Positions 8,067 through 18,160 of a stretch of DNA of 64,000 nucleotides are shown here, piece after piece. Source of the DNA: Ruminococcus bovis (GTDB lineage: Bacteria; Bacillota; Clostridia; Oscillospirales; Acutalibacteraceae). Positions within the stretch are counted from its first letter, which is position 1, and each line of letters begins with the position of its first letter. Both the position numbers and the translations under genes were made by a program. Location: contig NZ_CP039381.1 in the NCBI RefSeq assembly GCF_005601135.1, forward strand, positions 2,353,941 through 2,417,940, written 5' to 3'. The notes under the pieces are model-generated. The model saw only the letters and a list, made by a program, of their open reading frames with translations, was not told where the DNA came from and ran no database searches.

Positions 8067-11000
8067 TTAGAACAAAGACATTTGTGAACTTTCAGGTAAA
8101 TCGTTTAGACAACCTACATTTTTAAGTGTTTCAATAACTGCTCTGGAAACTTTAGTTTTAATAATCATTTCTTCTATTGAAAGATACTTATTTTTCTTGC
8201 CACATTCAGCAAGAGAAATTGCAGCAGCTTCACCTATACCTGAAAGTGACATAAACGGTAGTCTAATCTTACCATCTTCTATAATAAATTTCTTAGCTTC
8301 GGATTTGTAAATATCAACAGGTAGGCACTCAATGCCCCTTGCCAACATTTCATTAATAATCTCCAAAGTAGAAAATTCTGTTTGTTCTTTAGCAGATGCT
8401 TCATTACCCTTTTGCTTGATAATCTTCATCTTTTCTCTAACTGCATCTCTGCCTTTCATTACAGTTGCACCGTCAAAATCTTCACCACGAACAGTAAAGT
8501 AAGCAGCATAATATGCAAGTGGTTTATGCACTTTATACCAACCATAACGCAAAGTAGAAATCATATAAGCAGCAGCATGAGCCTTAGGGAACATATACTT
8601 GATTTTCATACAAGAGTCAATGTACCATTCAGGAACATTGTGACTACGCATAGCTTCAAAATGTTCTTCTGTAAGTAACTTTGTGGCATTACCTTTACGG
8701 ACAATTTCCATAATCTTAAATGCCATACCGGGTTCAAGACCTTTGTGCATTAAGTAAGTCATAATACTGTCACGAGTACCAATAACTTCTGAAATTGTAC
8801 AAGTACCATTCTTGATAAGTTCTTGAGCATTACCAAGCCATACATCAGTACCATGAGATAGACCTGCAATCTGCATAAGGTCGGCAAAACAAGTTGGCTT
8901 TGCGTCAATCATCATCTGTCTTGTAAAGTTAGTACCACACTCAGGCAAGCTAAGTGTACCTGTTTGACAATCAATATCTTCAGGTGTAACACCTAATGCT
9001 TTTGGTGAAGTAAACAATGAATAAACATCAGGGTCTGACATTGATACTTCCATAACAGGAATACCTGTAAATTCTTCTAAGTAATGATAAACTGTAGGAG
9101 AATCATGACCAAGTTCATCAAGTTTACAAATTGTATCATGGATAGAATGGAAGTCGAAGTGAGTAGTTACATTATCGGACTTCATATCATTTGCAGGATG
9201 TTGTACCGGACAGAAATCATAAATTTCTTTACCCTTAGGAACAACAACCATACCACCCGGATGCTGACCTGTGGTTCTTCTAATACCTGTACAACCACTT
9301 GCAAGTCTTAGTTCTTCGGTTTTACTATAGACTCTACCCTTTTCTTCTTCATATTTCTTTACATAACCAATAGCAGTTTTATCGGCAACCGTTGCAATTG
9401 TACCGGCTTTAAACACATTATCGTGACCGAATAGTTCTTCTGTATATCTATGGGACTTACTTTGATATTCACCACTAAAGTTAAGGTCAATATCAGGAAC
9501 TTTGTCCCCCTTAAATCCTAGGAATGTTTCAAATGGAATTTCGTGACCGTCTCTATCCATCGGTGTACCACACTCAGGACAATCCTTTGGTGGCAAGTCA
9601 AAACCTGAACCGTAACTACCGTCTGTGATAAATTCACTATGCTTACATTTACTACATACATAGTGAGGAGCAAGTGGATTAACTTCTGAAATACCTGACA
9701 TTGTAGCAACAAATGAACTACCAACAGAACCTCTTGAACCTACCAAGTAACCATGGGCTTCACTATCTGCAACAAGTTTTTGTGCAGTCATATATAGAAC
9801 AGAGAAACCGTATGTGTTGATAGAATTAAGTTCCTTATCAAGTCTTGCTTTTACTATTTCAGGTAATGGATCACCGTACTTTTCCTTTGCTCTTTTCCAA
9901 GTAATGGAATTAAGCTGTTCCTCAGCACCTTCAATAAATGGAGGAAAGTTACCAGGTGGAATTGGTCGTACATAATCACACATATCGGCAATTGCATTTG
10001 TATTTTTAACTACAATTTCATATGCCTTTTCTTCACCCAGATAATCAAATTCCTTTAGCATTTCTTTAGTTGTTCTAAAGTAAAGTGGTGCTTGTTGGTC
10101 AGCATCAGCAAAGCCTTTTGATGCTTGTAAAATCTTACGATAGTCCTTATCGTGAGGGTCTAGGAAATGAACATCACAAGTAGCAACAACAGGAAGATTA
10201 AGTTCTTCACCAAGTCTTACAACAGTTCTGTTATACTTGATTAAGTCTTCTCTTGTAGCACTACTGTTTCTAATCATAAATTCATTGTTGCCTAAAGGCT
10301 GAATTTCAAGGTAATCATAGAATGATGCAATATCTTTAAGTTCTGCCCAAGGTTTACCGGAAGTAATTGCTCTGAAAAGCTGACCGGCTTCACAAGCAGA
10401 ACCGATAATTAAGCCTTCTCTATGCTTAATAAGTTCAGACTTTGGAATTCTAGGCTTTCTATAAAAATACTTTAAATGAGCATAAGAAATAAGTTTATAT
10501 AAATTTTTTAAACCAACTTGGTTTTTAACAAGAATAATCTGATGATAAGCAGGTAGTTTCTTTTGATCTGCACCGTTAAGGTGAGTATTAATATCCATAG
10601 TTGACTTAACTGCATAATCATCCACCAATCTATCACATAGACTAATGAAAATTCTTGATAGAATTTCAGCATCATCAGTCGCTCTATGGTGGTTAAAGTT
10701 ACCTAGTCTTAAATATTTAGCAACTGTATCCAGTTTGCAATTCTTAATATCCGGTAAAATTGAACGACAAATCGCAACTGTATCAATAGAAGTTAGGTTG
10801 TATTCTACACCCATTCTATCGCAAACTGCTCTAATAAATGATGTATCAAATGGAGCATTATGAGCAACTACAACTGCACCGTCTACAAACTCTAGGAAGT
10901 CTTTTACTGCTTCTTCATCAAGTGGTGCATCCTTAACCATACCATCATTGATACCTGTAAGTTCAACAATCTTTTCAGGAATTGGCTTTTCGGGATTAAC

Positions 11001-12425
11001 AAAAGTTTCAAATGTATCTACTACAACACCATTCTTGATTTTTACTGCACCGATTTCAGTAATCTTTTCTTTCTGTGCAGAAAGTCCTGTAGTTTCTATA
11101 TCGAAACAAACAAATGTACCGTCAAGACTTTCATCCTGTGTACCTTTAACTGCAGAAACAAAGTCATCAACAAAGTAGGCTTCACAACCATAAATAACTT
11201 TGATTTTGTTTTCGTCTTTATTAATTTTTTCAGCTGTATTCATAGCTTCCGGAAAAGCCTGTGCTACACCATGGTCGGTAATAGCAACTGCTTTGTGTCC
11301 CCATTTATATGCACGATTAACAATATCACTTGCAGAAGAAATACCATCCATATCGGACATATTGGTATGCATATGTAGTTCTACACGCTTTTCATCAGCG
11401 TTGTCTTTTACATCAATTTTTTCAGTAAAACCGATAGAACGAGCATTTAGTACAAGTTCACCTGCATATCTATCGTTTTCAATATCACCATCGGCAATAA
11501 TTGTTTGACCTTTCTTAATTTGGTCAAGGACTTTTGTAGAGGCTATATCACCGAAAACTTTTACATTTACAGAACCTGAATAGTCGGTACATAGAATATT
11601 GAAAATATTTTTATCTCCTGAACGAGTAACCTTCTTTTCAACACTAAACACATCACCCCATACTGTGATTTTGCCGGTATCATAGGCAATATCACTCATT
11701 GGTGAAGGTGCTTTCTTGATAGTTCTACCGTAAAGTGGTCTGCACTTTTGTAGGTTAACTTGAGGATAAAGGAACTTACCCTCTCTGACTTCTACAAAGC
11801 CTTCTTTGTTCTGTAGTCTTTCTTCAGCATTTTCTTCAAGGCGTTTTTCTTCAATAGCATAAGTTTGAACCACTTGTTGAACTTCTTGTCTTACTGTTGT
11901 TTGTTCAACAGTTTTCTGTTCTTCAATATAAGATTCATTTTCGGCATCCATTTCTAGGACACCATCAACATTTACTTTAATTAGTAAACCAAATCTCTCT
12001 TGTACAAGGTTCTGCAACTCATGGTTAAAATTCTTTGCCTTTAGTAATGCACCACCACCATGTTTAATGGTAATGTTAAGCAAATTGTTTTCAAAAGTTA
12101 CTTCACAATCTTTGAATGTACCGTTAAGAGTTGGAATTCTGTTTCTCAACTCATTAAGTAACTCATCAAAACAATCAGCAGAAAATAGTGATGAATTAAA
12201 CTTTGGTGTAATAATTACCTTGCTTAGTGCAAGTTTAGAATTCATCAATTCACTGTTTAGGCTAGAAAGTTCTGTATCACTAAAAAGCCTATCACAATGT
12301 ATTATGAAAGACAAAGTTCTTGTACCTTTATTTATTCTTAAATTTTCCACTTGAGAATGTACCAGACTTTCGTCTAGTACATCCTCACATATGTAGTCTG
12401 AAAAAATTTCTTTAACTGAACTCAT
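8067..12425 (-). CDS. polC: DNA polymerase III alpha subunit, PolC type
   Basis: PolC is the main replicative polymerase of Firmicutes. This 1452-residue protein has an N-terminal domain, an OB fold (about 240-340), a PHP domain split around the exonuclease (RVELHMHTNMSDMDG), a DEDDh 3'-5' exonuclease (CFDIETTGLSAQKEKITEIGAV, about 440-600), and the C-family polymerase core with the zinc-binding cluster CSKCKHSEF...CPECG and the catalytic PDIDLNFSGEYQ. Length is typical. It follows ispG by 17 bp in the same operon. DnaE is also present at 29.4-32.9 kb, the usual two-polymerase arrangement. Confidence 0.97.
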   Translation of the reverse strand: MSSVKEIFSDYICEDVLDESLVHSQVENLRINKGTRTLSFIIHCDRLFSDTELSSLNSELMNSKLALSKVIITPKFNSSLFSADCFDELLNELRNRIPTLNGTFKDCEVTFENNLLNITIKHGGGALLKAKNFNHELQNLVQERFGLLIKVNVDGVLEMDAENESYIEEQKTVEQTTVRQEVQQVVQTYAIEEKRLEENAEERLQNKEGFVEVREGKFLYPQVNLQKCRPLYGRTIKKAPSPMSDIAYDTGKITVWGDVFSVEKKVTRSGDKNIFNILCTDYSGSVNVKVFGDIASTKVLDQIKKGQTIIADGDIENDRYAGELVLNARSIGFTEKIDVKDNADEKRVELHMHTNMSDMDGISSASDIVNRAYKWGHKAVAITDHGVAQAFPEAMNTAEKINKDENKIKVIYGCEAYFVDDFVSAVKGTQDESLDGTFVCFDIETTGLSAQKEKITEIGAVKIKNGVVVDTFETFVNPEKPIPEKIVELTGINDGMVKDAPLDEEAVKDFLEFVDGAVVVAHNAPFDTSFIRAVCDRMGVEYNLTSIDTVAICRSILPDIKNCKLDTVAKYLRLGNFNHHRATDDAEILSRIFISLCDRLVDDYAVKSTMDINTHLNGADQKKLPAYHQIILVKNQVGLKNLYKLISYAHLKYFYRKPRIPKSELIKHREGLIIGSACEAGQLFRAITSGKPWAELKDIASFYDYLEIQPLGNNEFMIRNSSATREDLIKYNRTVVRLGEELNLPVVATCDVHFLDPHDKDYRKILQASKGFADADQQAPLYFRTTKEMLKEFDYLGEEKAYEIVVKNTNAIADMCDYVRPIPPGNFPPFIEGAEEQLNSITWKRAKEKYGDPLPEIVKARLDKELNSINTYGFSVLYMTAQKLVADSEAHGYLVGSRGSVGSSFVATMSGISEVNPLAPHYVCSKCKHSEFITDGSYGSGFDLPPKDCPECGTPMDRDGHEIPFETFLGFKGDKVPDIDLNFSGEYQSKSHRYTEELFGHDNVFKAGTIATVADKTAIGYVKKYEEEKGRVYSKTEELRLASGCTGIRRTTGQHPGGMVVVPKGKEIYDFCPVQHPANDMKSDNVTTHFDFHSIHDTICKLDELGHDSPTVYHYLEEFTGIPVMEVSMSDPDVYSLFTSPKALGVTPEDIDCQTGTLSLPECGTNFTRQMMIDAKPTCFADLMQIAGLSHGTDVWLGNAQELIKNGTCTISEVIGTRDSIMTYLMHKGLEPGMAFKIMEIVRKGNATKLLTEEHFEAMRSHNVPEWYIDSCMKIKYMFPKAHAAAYMISTLRYGWYKVHKPLAYYAAYFTVRGEDFDGATVMKGRDAVREKMKIIKQKGNEASAKEQTEFSTLEIINEMLARGIECLPVDIYKSEAKKFIIEDGKIRLPFMSLSGIGEAAAISLAECGKKNKYLSIEEMIIKTKVSRAVIETLKNVGCLNDLPESSQMSLF

Positions 12426-12442
12426 TTATACTTCTCTATTTC

Positions 12443-13486
12443 TTACAATTTATCAATTTCTTCTACTAATCTATCAAGTAGTTGGTCTTCCGGTACTTTG
12501 CAAATAATTTCACCTTTTTTGAAGATAAGACCAACCTTATCACCACCGGCAATACCAATATCAGCTTCTCTTGCTTCTCCAGGTCCGTTAACAATACAAC
12601 CCATAATTGCAACTTTAATATTCTTCTTGCAATCCTTAAGTCTTTCTTGTGCCTCATTTGCCAAAGCTATTAAGTCAATCTTTGTTCTGCCACAAGTAGG
12701 ACAAGATACAAACTGAATACCACCATCGTACATATCAAGTGACTTTAGAATATCTTTAGCTGCATAAATTTCCTTTACAGGGTCAGCAGTAAGGCTGACA
12801 CGAATTGTGTCACCAATACCTTGTACTAATAAAGCACCAATACCGGCAGCAGACTTAATAATACCCATTCTCTCAGTTCCGGCTTCTGTTACACCTAGGT
12901 GAAGTGGATAATCACATTGCTGAGATGCAAGTTCATATGCTTCAACCATATTTTTAACTGAAGAACTTTTCATTGAAAGAACAATATCGTTAAAGTCAAA
13001 TTTTTCTAAAAGTGAAGCATGATATAGTGCTGAGTCACAAAGTGCTTGTGGTGTAGGACTTCCATACTTTGCAAGAATTGACTTTTCAAGTGAACCTGAA
13101 TTTACACCAATTCTAATAGGAATACCGTTATTTGCACAAGCATCGGCAACTGCCTTAACATTGCTATCATCACCGATATTACCCGGATTAATTCGGATTT
13201 TGTCAACACCGGCTGCAACTGACTCAAGAGCAAGTTTGTAGTTAAAATGAATATCAGCTACAACAGGAATTGAAATATTCTCCTTTAGTGCTGAAATAAG
13301 TTTAACTGCTTCCATATCAGGTACGGCAGCTCTGACAATATCACAACCTGCTTCTTCAAGAGCTTTTGCTTGTTTTACACTATCTTCAATATTATGTGCC
13401 GGTATATTTAGCATAGATTGAATTGCAATCTTCTCTCCACCACCAATAACAACATTACCGGCTTTTACTTTTCTTTTACTTGCCAT
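12443..13486 (-). CDS. ispG: 4-hydroxy-3-methylbut-2-enyl diphosphate synthase (flavodoxin)
   Basis: IspG is an iron-sulfur enzyme that reductively opens MEcPP to HMBPP in the MEP isoprenoid pathway. The 347-residue protein has a TIM barrel followed by the 4Fe-4S domain. The cluster cysteines are in FVSCPTCGRT and MGCIVNGPGEA. It lies 4 bp after rseP, with dxr just beyond, so two MEP-pathway enzymes share one operon; a third, IspH, is fused to S1 at 43-45 kb. Confidence 0.97.
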   Translation of the reverse strand: MASKRKVKAGNVVIGGGEKIAIQSMLNIPAHNIEDSVKQAKALEEAGCDIVRAAVPDMEAVKLISALKENISIPVVADIHFNYKLALESVAAGVDKIRINPGNIGDDSNVKAVADACANNGIPIRIGVNSGSLEKSILAKYGSPTPQALCDSALYHASLLEKFDFNDIVLSMKSSSVKNMVEAYELASQQCDYPLHLGVTEAGTERMGIIKSAAGIGALLVQGIGDTIRVSLTADPVKEIYAAKDILKSLDMYDGGIQFVSCPTCGRTKIDLIALANEAQERLKDCKKNIKVAIMGCIVNGPGEAREADIGIAGGDKVGLIFKKGEIICKVPEDQLLDRLVEEIDKL

Positions 13487-13490
13487 AAAA

Positions 13491-14861
13491 TCACCAAATT
13501 AATTTAAAAATATCATTAGCAGTAATTAAAATCATTAATAAGATTAGTAGTCCCATACCAATTCCGTTGACAATAGCTTCAACCTTTCTTGGTACAGACT
13601 TACCTCTAATTGCTTCAATAATCAAGAAAACAAATCTACCACCATCAAGTGCAGGAAATGGTAACATATTAAATAAACCTAAGTTTACTGTAATAATCAT
13701 CATAACATAGATTATACTATTTACAGCACTCATAAATCCTGATGATAGGCTTTCTGATGCAACAGTAGTAACTGCTGAGGCAATACCGATAGGACCTGAC
13801 ATATCCTTTAGTCCAAACTTACCGGTTAACAGACCACCTAAACTTGCATATATCATCTTACAAGTTGAGATTGTTTGTTTAAATGTTTGAGAAAGAACTG
13901 AACCAAATGTCTTTTCAATAGGCTTTACATAAAAGTCAATTGAAACCTGAGGGTCACTGTTGTCTTTAGTTGTATAAGTAAAGAACTGTACATTCTTTAG
14001 TAGTTTTTCTTCACCGTTTCTCTCAACTAAAATATCAGCAGTATAACGCTTACGGGTTTCTTTCTCTACAATTTTTTCGACCTTATAATCTTTGATACCA
14101 CAAGCATCATTTATTTCCTTGTAATAATTTTCGTAAACAGAATAGGCATCTTCTTTACTTTTTGCCTTTACTATTTCACTAGTTGACTTAGAAAGTAGTT
14201 CATTAACTTTACTTACTTGTTCATCACTAAGTTTATTATTTTTATCTTGAACCAAGCTAACTGCCATATTATAAAGATTATTGCCACAGTCCTCTTTATA
14301 AATCTCTAATGTTGAACCGTCAACAGTTTTAAGTTCAGCAGTAGAAATTGGGTAGTTAAAATCCATACTAGTGGATATTCCATATCCGTTAATTTCCTTA
14401 ATCACATCTCCTGACTGCAAACCTGTACAAGAAGAAAATGATGTTGCCGGAAATGACTGTACTTCAGTTGAAGAATAAGCATCTTGTTGTACTACTACAA
14501 CAAACATCAACACAAAACCAAGAATAATATTCATAACTGCACCGGCAATTATAACTATCATTCTTTTCCAGACCTTTGCATTATTGAATGCTCTAGGTTC
14601 AGGTGACTCTTCATCTTCACCTTCCATAGCACAGAAACCACCGATAGGAAAAACTCTAAGCGAATACTTAGTTTCACCTTTTCCGAAAGAAAAAATCTTT
14701 GGACCCATACCAAGAGAAAATTCGTTAACCTTAATTCCACTTTTCTTAGCAGTAATAAAGTGGCCAAATTCATGAATAAAAATAATTAATTCAAATAGCA
14801 ATACACCAATAAGAATTAATGCAATAGTTGTTAAAACAGAAGTAATTTTAATCTCCTCCAA
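13491..14861 (-). CDS. rseP: RIP site-2 protease RseP (RasP)
   Basis: A membrane-embedded zinc metalloprotease that cleaves anti-sigma factors and remnant signal peptides. It has the HEFGH zinc motif in the first transmembrane helix (about residues 30-34), a second helix (about 100-125), a PDZ domain starting near TGLQSGDVIKEING, and the C-terminal LDGG motif (NMLPFPALDGGR). At 456 residues it is longer than most Gram-positive homologs. The excess lies after the PDZ entry, a lysine- and glutamate-rich helical stretch at about 195-265. The stop is directly followed by the ispG start region; dxr ends 1 bp upstream. Confidence 0.94.
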   Translation of the reverse strand: MEEIKITSVLTTIALILIGVLLFELIIFIHEFGHFITAKKSGIKVNEFSLGMGPKIFSFGKGETKYSLRVFPIGGFCAMEGEDEESPEPRAFNNAKVWKRMIVIIAGAVMNIILGFVLMFVVVVQQDAYSSTEVQSFPATSFSSCTGLQSGDVIKEINGYGISTSMDFNYPISTAELKTVDGSTLEIYKEDCGNNLYNMAVSLVQDKNNKLSDEQVSKVNELLSKSTSEIVKAKSKEDAYSVYENYYKEINDACGIKDYKVEKIVEKETRKRYTADILVERNGEEKLLKNVQFFTYTTKDNSDPQVSIDFYVKPIEKTFGSVLSQTFKQTISTCKMIYASLGGLLTGKFGLKDMSGPIGIASAVTTVASESLSSGFMSAVNSIIYVMMIITVNLGLFNMLPFPALDGGRFVFLIIEAIRGKSVPRKVEAIVNGIGMGLLILLMILITANDIFKLIW

Positions 14862-16010
14862 TTACTTGACAGAATCTAATACATACTGTCGTGCAGATTT
14901 ATCAGCACTTAATACATCTTCTACTCTCTTTATCTCCTGTACTTCCACATTATTTAATGCATCATACACAAGGTCACCAATTTCTAAGAATTTAATTTTG
15001 CCATCTCTAAACATTTTGTTGGCAACCTCATTTGCACCATTAGCAATAGCCAGTGCAGTTCCTCCAATTTCAATAGCCTTTTTACAAGCTCTTAAACACT
15101 TAAATGTATCATAATCAGGCTTATAGAAAGACAAATTGGAAATTTCTGTTAAATCAAGTTCTTTAACAGGACTTTCATATCTGTTTGGATATGTAATAGC
15201 ATACTGAATAGGAATTCTCATATCAGGTAATCCCAACTGTGCTATAACAGAATTATCCACAAATTCAATCATACTATGAATAATTGACTCTCTGTGAACC
15301 ACAACATCAATCTTATCTTGTGGCATATCAAACAACCAACTTGCCTCAATAATTTCAAGACCTTTGTTCATCATTGATGCTGAGTCAATTGTAATCTTTG
15401 CACCCATAGACCAGTTAGGATGATTAAGAGCATCTTTAACTGTAACATCCTTTAGGTCATCAATTTTCTTACCAAAGAACGGACCACCTGATGCAGTAAG
15501 AATTAATTTCTTAAGTTCTTTCTTTTGGTTCATACCTTGTAAACATTGGAAGATAGCTGAGTGTTCACTATCTACAGGGTACATATTTACATTATTCTTC
15601 TTTAATGCATCCATTACAAGGCTACCACCTGCAACTAAAGTTTCTTTATTTGCCAAAGCAATATCCTTATGTGCATTAATAGCAGCTAAAGTTGGTGTTA
15701 AACCAACCATACCAACAACAGAATTCAGAACCATATCTGCTGAAGAAATTGTAGCTGCTTCAATAAGTCCATCCATACCTGAAAGGACTTTTGTATTAGT
15801 ATCGGCAATTTTTGTTTTAAATTCTTTTGCCTTATCTTCGCAAAAAACAACAGCAAGAGAGGGTTTAAACTCTCTCACCTGTTGTTCTAAAATATCAATA
15901 TTACTATATGCAGTTATAGCTGATATATTTAAGTTTAGTTTGCGAGATACATCAAGAGCCTGAGTTCCGATTGAACCTGTTGAACCCAAAATTGATATAT
16001 TCTTAACCAT
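14862..16010 (-). CDS. dxr: 1-deoxy-D-xylulose 5-phosphate reductoisomerase
   Basis: DXR makes MEP from DXP using NADPH, the committed step of the MEP pathway. The 382-residue protein opens with the dinucleotide motif ILGSTGSIGTQAL. It has the catalytic metal site VDSEHSAIFQCLQG and the substrate loop ASGGPF, then MNKGLEIIEASWLF. It sits 9 bp after cdsA in the conserved frr-uppS-cdsA-dxr-rseP cluster. Confidence 0.97.
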   Translation of the reverse strand: MVKNISILGSTGSIGTQALDVSRKLNLNISAITAYSNIDILEQQVREFKPSLAVVFCEDKAKEFKTKIADTNTKVLSGMDGLIEAATISSADMVLNSVVGMVGLTPTLAAINAHKDIALANKETLVAGGSLVMDALKKNNVNMYPVDSEHSAIFQCLQGMNQKKELKKLILTASGGPFFGKKIDDLKDVTVKDALNHPNWSMGAKITIDSASMMNKGLEIIEASWLFDMPQDKIDVVVHRESIIHSMIEFVDNSVIAQLGLPDMRIPIQYAITYPNRYESPVKELDLTEISNLSFYKPDYDTFKCLRACKKAIEIGGTALAIANGANEVANKMFRDGKIKFLEIGDLVYDALNNVEVQEIKRVEDVLSADKSARQYVLDSVK

Positions 16011-16019
16011 TTTAACCTC

Positions 16020-16838
16020 TTACATAATAATCACAGTAAATAGTGTTACTACATAAACAAATGGTGCAGTAACAATAACACTATCAAATCTATCTAGCAT
16101 ACCACCATGTCCCGGCATAATACTACCATAGTCCTTAATGCCAAGAGTTCTCTTAATAATAGAGAATGAAAGATCACCTAGCATAGATAGTGGTGTATTA
16201 ACAAGTCCGATAATAATTAATGCCCAATAATTAATGTAATCATAACCGAAAATAAAGTTAAAGATTAGACCGATAATAACGGCACTAAGAATACCGGATA
16301 AAACACCACCGGCTGCACCTTCAATAGTCTTTTTTGGACTGATTTCCGGGCAAAGTTTATGCTTACCATACTTAACACCGGCAAAATAAGCACCGGCATC
16401 AGCAATCCAAGGTACACCCATAATAAGTACTGCATAGAAAGCAGTATAAATATCAAACAATGTTGTTAAGTAAGTTGTTGCGCCCATACCTGTTGTAATA
16501 AGTACAGTTGTAAAGAATGCATAGGCAATATCCCCTAGCCTGACTTCATGATGGAAGAACACCATCATACAAAGCATTGCAATTAGGTAAATAAAGAATG
16601 GCAAGAAATTAAATCTTGTAAATGATACCATAGGCATTGCAAAGCCAAAGGCAATACTTAACAAACTGATTCTGTATTCTTTTAATAGTTTCTTGGCTGT
16701 TAACACTTCTGACACCATAAGTGCAGTAAGAAGTGAAAGAATAATTGTAGTAAATAGTGGTGAAACAAACTGACTTAATAGCAATACAACAATTGCTATT
16801 GAAATACCAACACCAGCAGTAATAAGCCTAGTTTTCAT
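16020..16838 (-). CDS. cdsA: Phosphatidate cytidylyltransferase
   Basis: CdsA makes CDP-diacylglycerol, the precursor of anionic phospholipids, at the inner membrane. The 272-residue protein has about eight hydrophobic segments. The family signature is near the C-terminus: SMLGDLSFSIIKRTLGIKDYG followed by PGHGGMLDRFDS. The earlier SPKKTIEGAAGG motif is also present. It lies between uppS and dxr. Confidence 0.96.
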   Translation of the reverse strand: MKTRLITAGVGISIAIVVLLLSQFVSPLFTTIILSLLTALMVSEVLTAKKLLKEYRISLLSIAFGFAMPMVSFTRFNFLPFFIYLIAMLCMMVFFHHEVRLGDIAYAFFTTVLITTGMGATTYLTTLFDIYTAFYAVLIMGVPWIADAGAYFAGVKYGKHKLCPEISPKKTIEGAAGGVLSGILSAVIIGLIFNFIFGYDYINYWALIIIGLVNTPLSMLGDLSFSIIKRTLGIKDYGSIMPGHGGMLDRFDSVIVTAPFVYVVTLFTVIIM

Positions 16839-16847
16839 ATTATCCTC

Positions 16848-17588
16848 CTAAACCCCACCAAATCGACGGTTTCTCTTGGCATATTCAATTAAGGCATAAT
16901 TCATATCATCAAAGTTAAAATCAGGCCACAACTTATCCATAATTACATATTCGGAATATGCAGATTGCCACAATAGGAAGTTGGAAGTTCTATATTCTCC
17001 GGATGGTCTAATAATTAAATCAGGATCAGGCTGACCGGCAGTATAAATATTATTTGAAATAGTATCTTCTGTTATATCATCAACAGAAAATTCACCATTC
17101 TTAACCTTTTCTGCTATAGACTTTGTAGCCATAACCAGTTCATCACGACCACCGTAGTTCATAGCTAGGTTAAGAACCATACCATCTCTGTCTTTACTAC
17201 CTTCTTCAGCATCAATCATTAGCTTTTGTAAATCTTCAGAAAAGCCATGAATGTCACCGATAAACTTTAGCTTAATAACATCATCTTGGAAATCTCTCAA
17301 CGCTTCTTCAAGGTACTGTTTAAACAGTTTCATCAAAGCATCAACTTCATCCTGAGGTCTTTTCCAATTCTCTGTAGAAAAGGCATACATAGTAAGGTAC
17401 TTAATGCCAATATCACTACAATAACGAATTATCTTTCTAAAGTTCTTTGCACCGGCAGAATGTCCGGCACTACGAGGTAAACCTCTCTTCTTAGCCCATC
17501 TGCCGTTACCATCCATAATAATTCCAACATGTTCAGGTAGAATAATGTTGTCTATTGAATATTCTTGTTTTTTTCTAAATAAAGCCAT
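16848..17588 (-). CDS. uppS: Undecaprenyl diphosphate synthase
   Basis: UppS condenses farnesyl diphosphate with isopentenyl units to give the lipid carrier for cell-wall synthesis. The signature GIIMDGNGRWAKKRGLPR is near the N-terminus, with IIRPSGEYRTSNFLLWQSAYSEY near the C-terminus. The frame is open further upstream, but the ATG at 17588 (MALFRKK) fits: it falls just after the frr stop, and an earlier start would overlap frr by over 40 bases. Confidence 0.95.
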   Translation of the reverse strand: MALFRKKQEYSIDNIILPEHVGIIMDGNGRWAKKRGLPRSAGHSAGAKNFRKIIRYCSDIGIKYLTMYAFSTENWKRPQDEVDALMKLFKQYLEEALRDFQDDVIKLKFIGDIHGFSEDLQKLMIDAEEGSKDRDGMVLNLAMNYGGRDELVMATKSIAEKVKNGEFSVDDITEDTISNNIYTAGQPDPDLIIRPSGEYRTSNFLLWQSAYSEYVIMDKLWPDFNFDDMNYALIEYAKRNRRFGGV

Positions 17589-17589
17589 A

Positions 17590-18144
17590 TTAGATTGCCA
17601 TAATTTCCTTTTGCTTTTTCTCAGAAATAGCATCTATTTCTTTAGTGAATTTATCAGTAATATCCTGAACTTTCTTTTCACCGTTCTTCTGGTCATCTTC
17701 TGTAATATCACCGGACTTCTTAAGAGCCTTAATCTTATCAATAGCTTCTCTTCTGGCATTACGAACCTGTACCTTAGATTCCTCAGCCATTTCCTTAATT
17801 TCCTTAACAATTTCTTTTCTTCTGTCCTCTGTTAGAGGTGGGAAGTTAAGTCTTAGAACCTTACCGTCATTCTGAGGGTTAATACCAACATCAGACATCT
17901 GAATTGCTCTTTCTAGGTCCTTTAGTAGAGAAGTATCCCAAGGCTGAACAACTAGTGTTCTGGCTTCGGCAATTGAAACTGCAGCAACCTGATTTACAGG
18001 TGTTGGTGTGCCATAGTAATCAACTGTTACCTTATCAAGAACTGCAGGGTTTGCTCTACCAGCACGTATACCACTGTATTCTTCTTCCAGGTGGTTAACT
18101 CTTCTCTGCATTTTATCCTTTGTACCATTAATAACTGTTTGCAT
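17590..18144 (-). CDS. frr: Ribosome recycling factor
   Basis: RRF with EF-G splits post-termination ribosomes. The 184-residue protein contains the conserved hinge segments EYSGIRAGRANPAVLDKV and VDYYGTPTPVNQVA, then NPQNDGKVLRLNFPPLTEDRR. It follows pyrH by 16 bp and precedes uppS by 1 bp, the usual order. Confidence 0.98.
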   Translation of the reverse strand: MQTVINGTKDKMQRRVNHLEEEYSGIRAGRANPAVLDKVTVDYYGTPTPVNQVAAVSIAEARTLVVQPWDTSLLKDLERAIQMSDVGINPQNDGKVLRLNFPPLTEDRRKEIVKEIKEMAEESKVQVRNARREAIDKIKALKKSGDITEDDQKNGEKKVQDITDKFTKEIDAISEKKQKEIMAI

Positions 18145-18160
18145 TTATATATCCTCCAAA

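Noticed and set aside
8382..8678. Open frames on the plus strand inside polC
   Set aside because: They are antisense to a well-conserved coding region and lack family features or ribosome-binding sites.
12466..12716. Several short frames on both strands inside ispG
   Set aside because: All overlap the conserved IspG iron-sulfur domain and have no homology signal.
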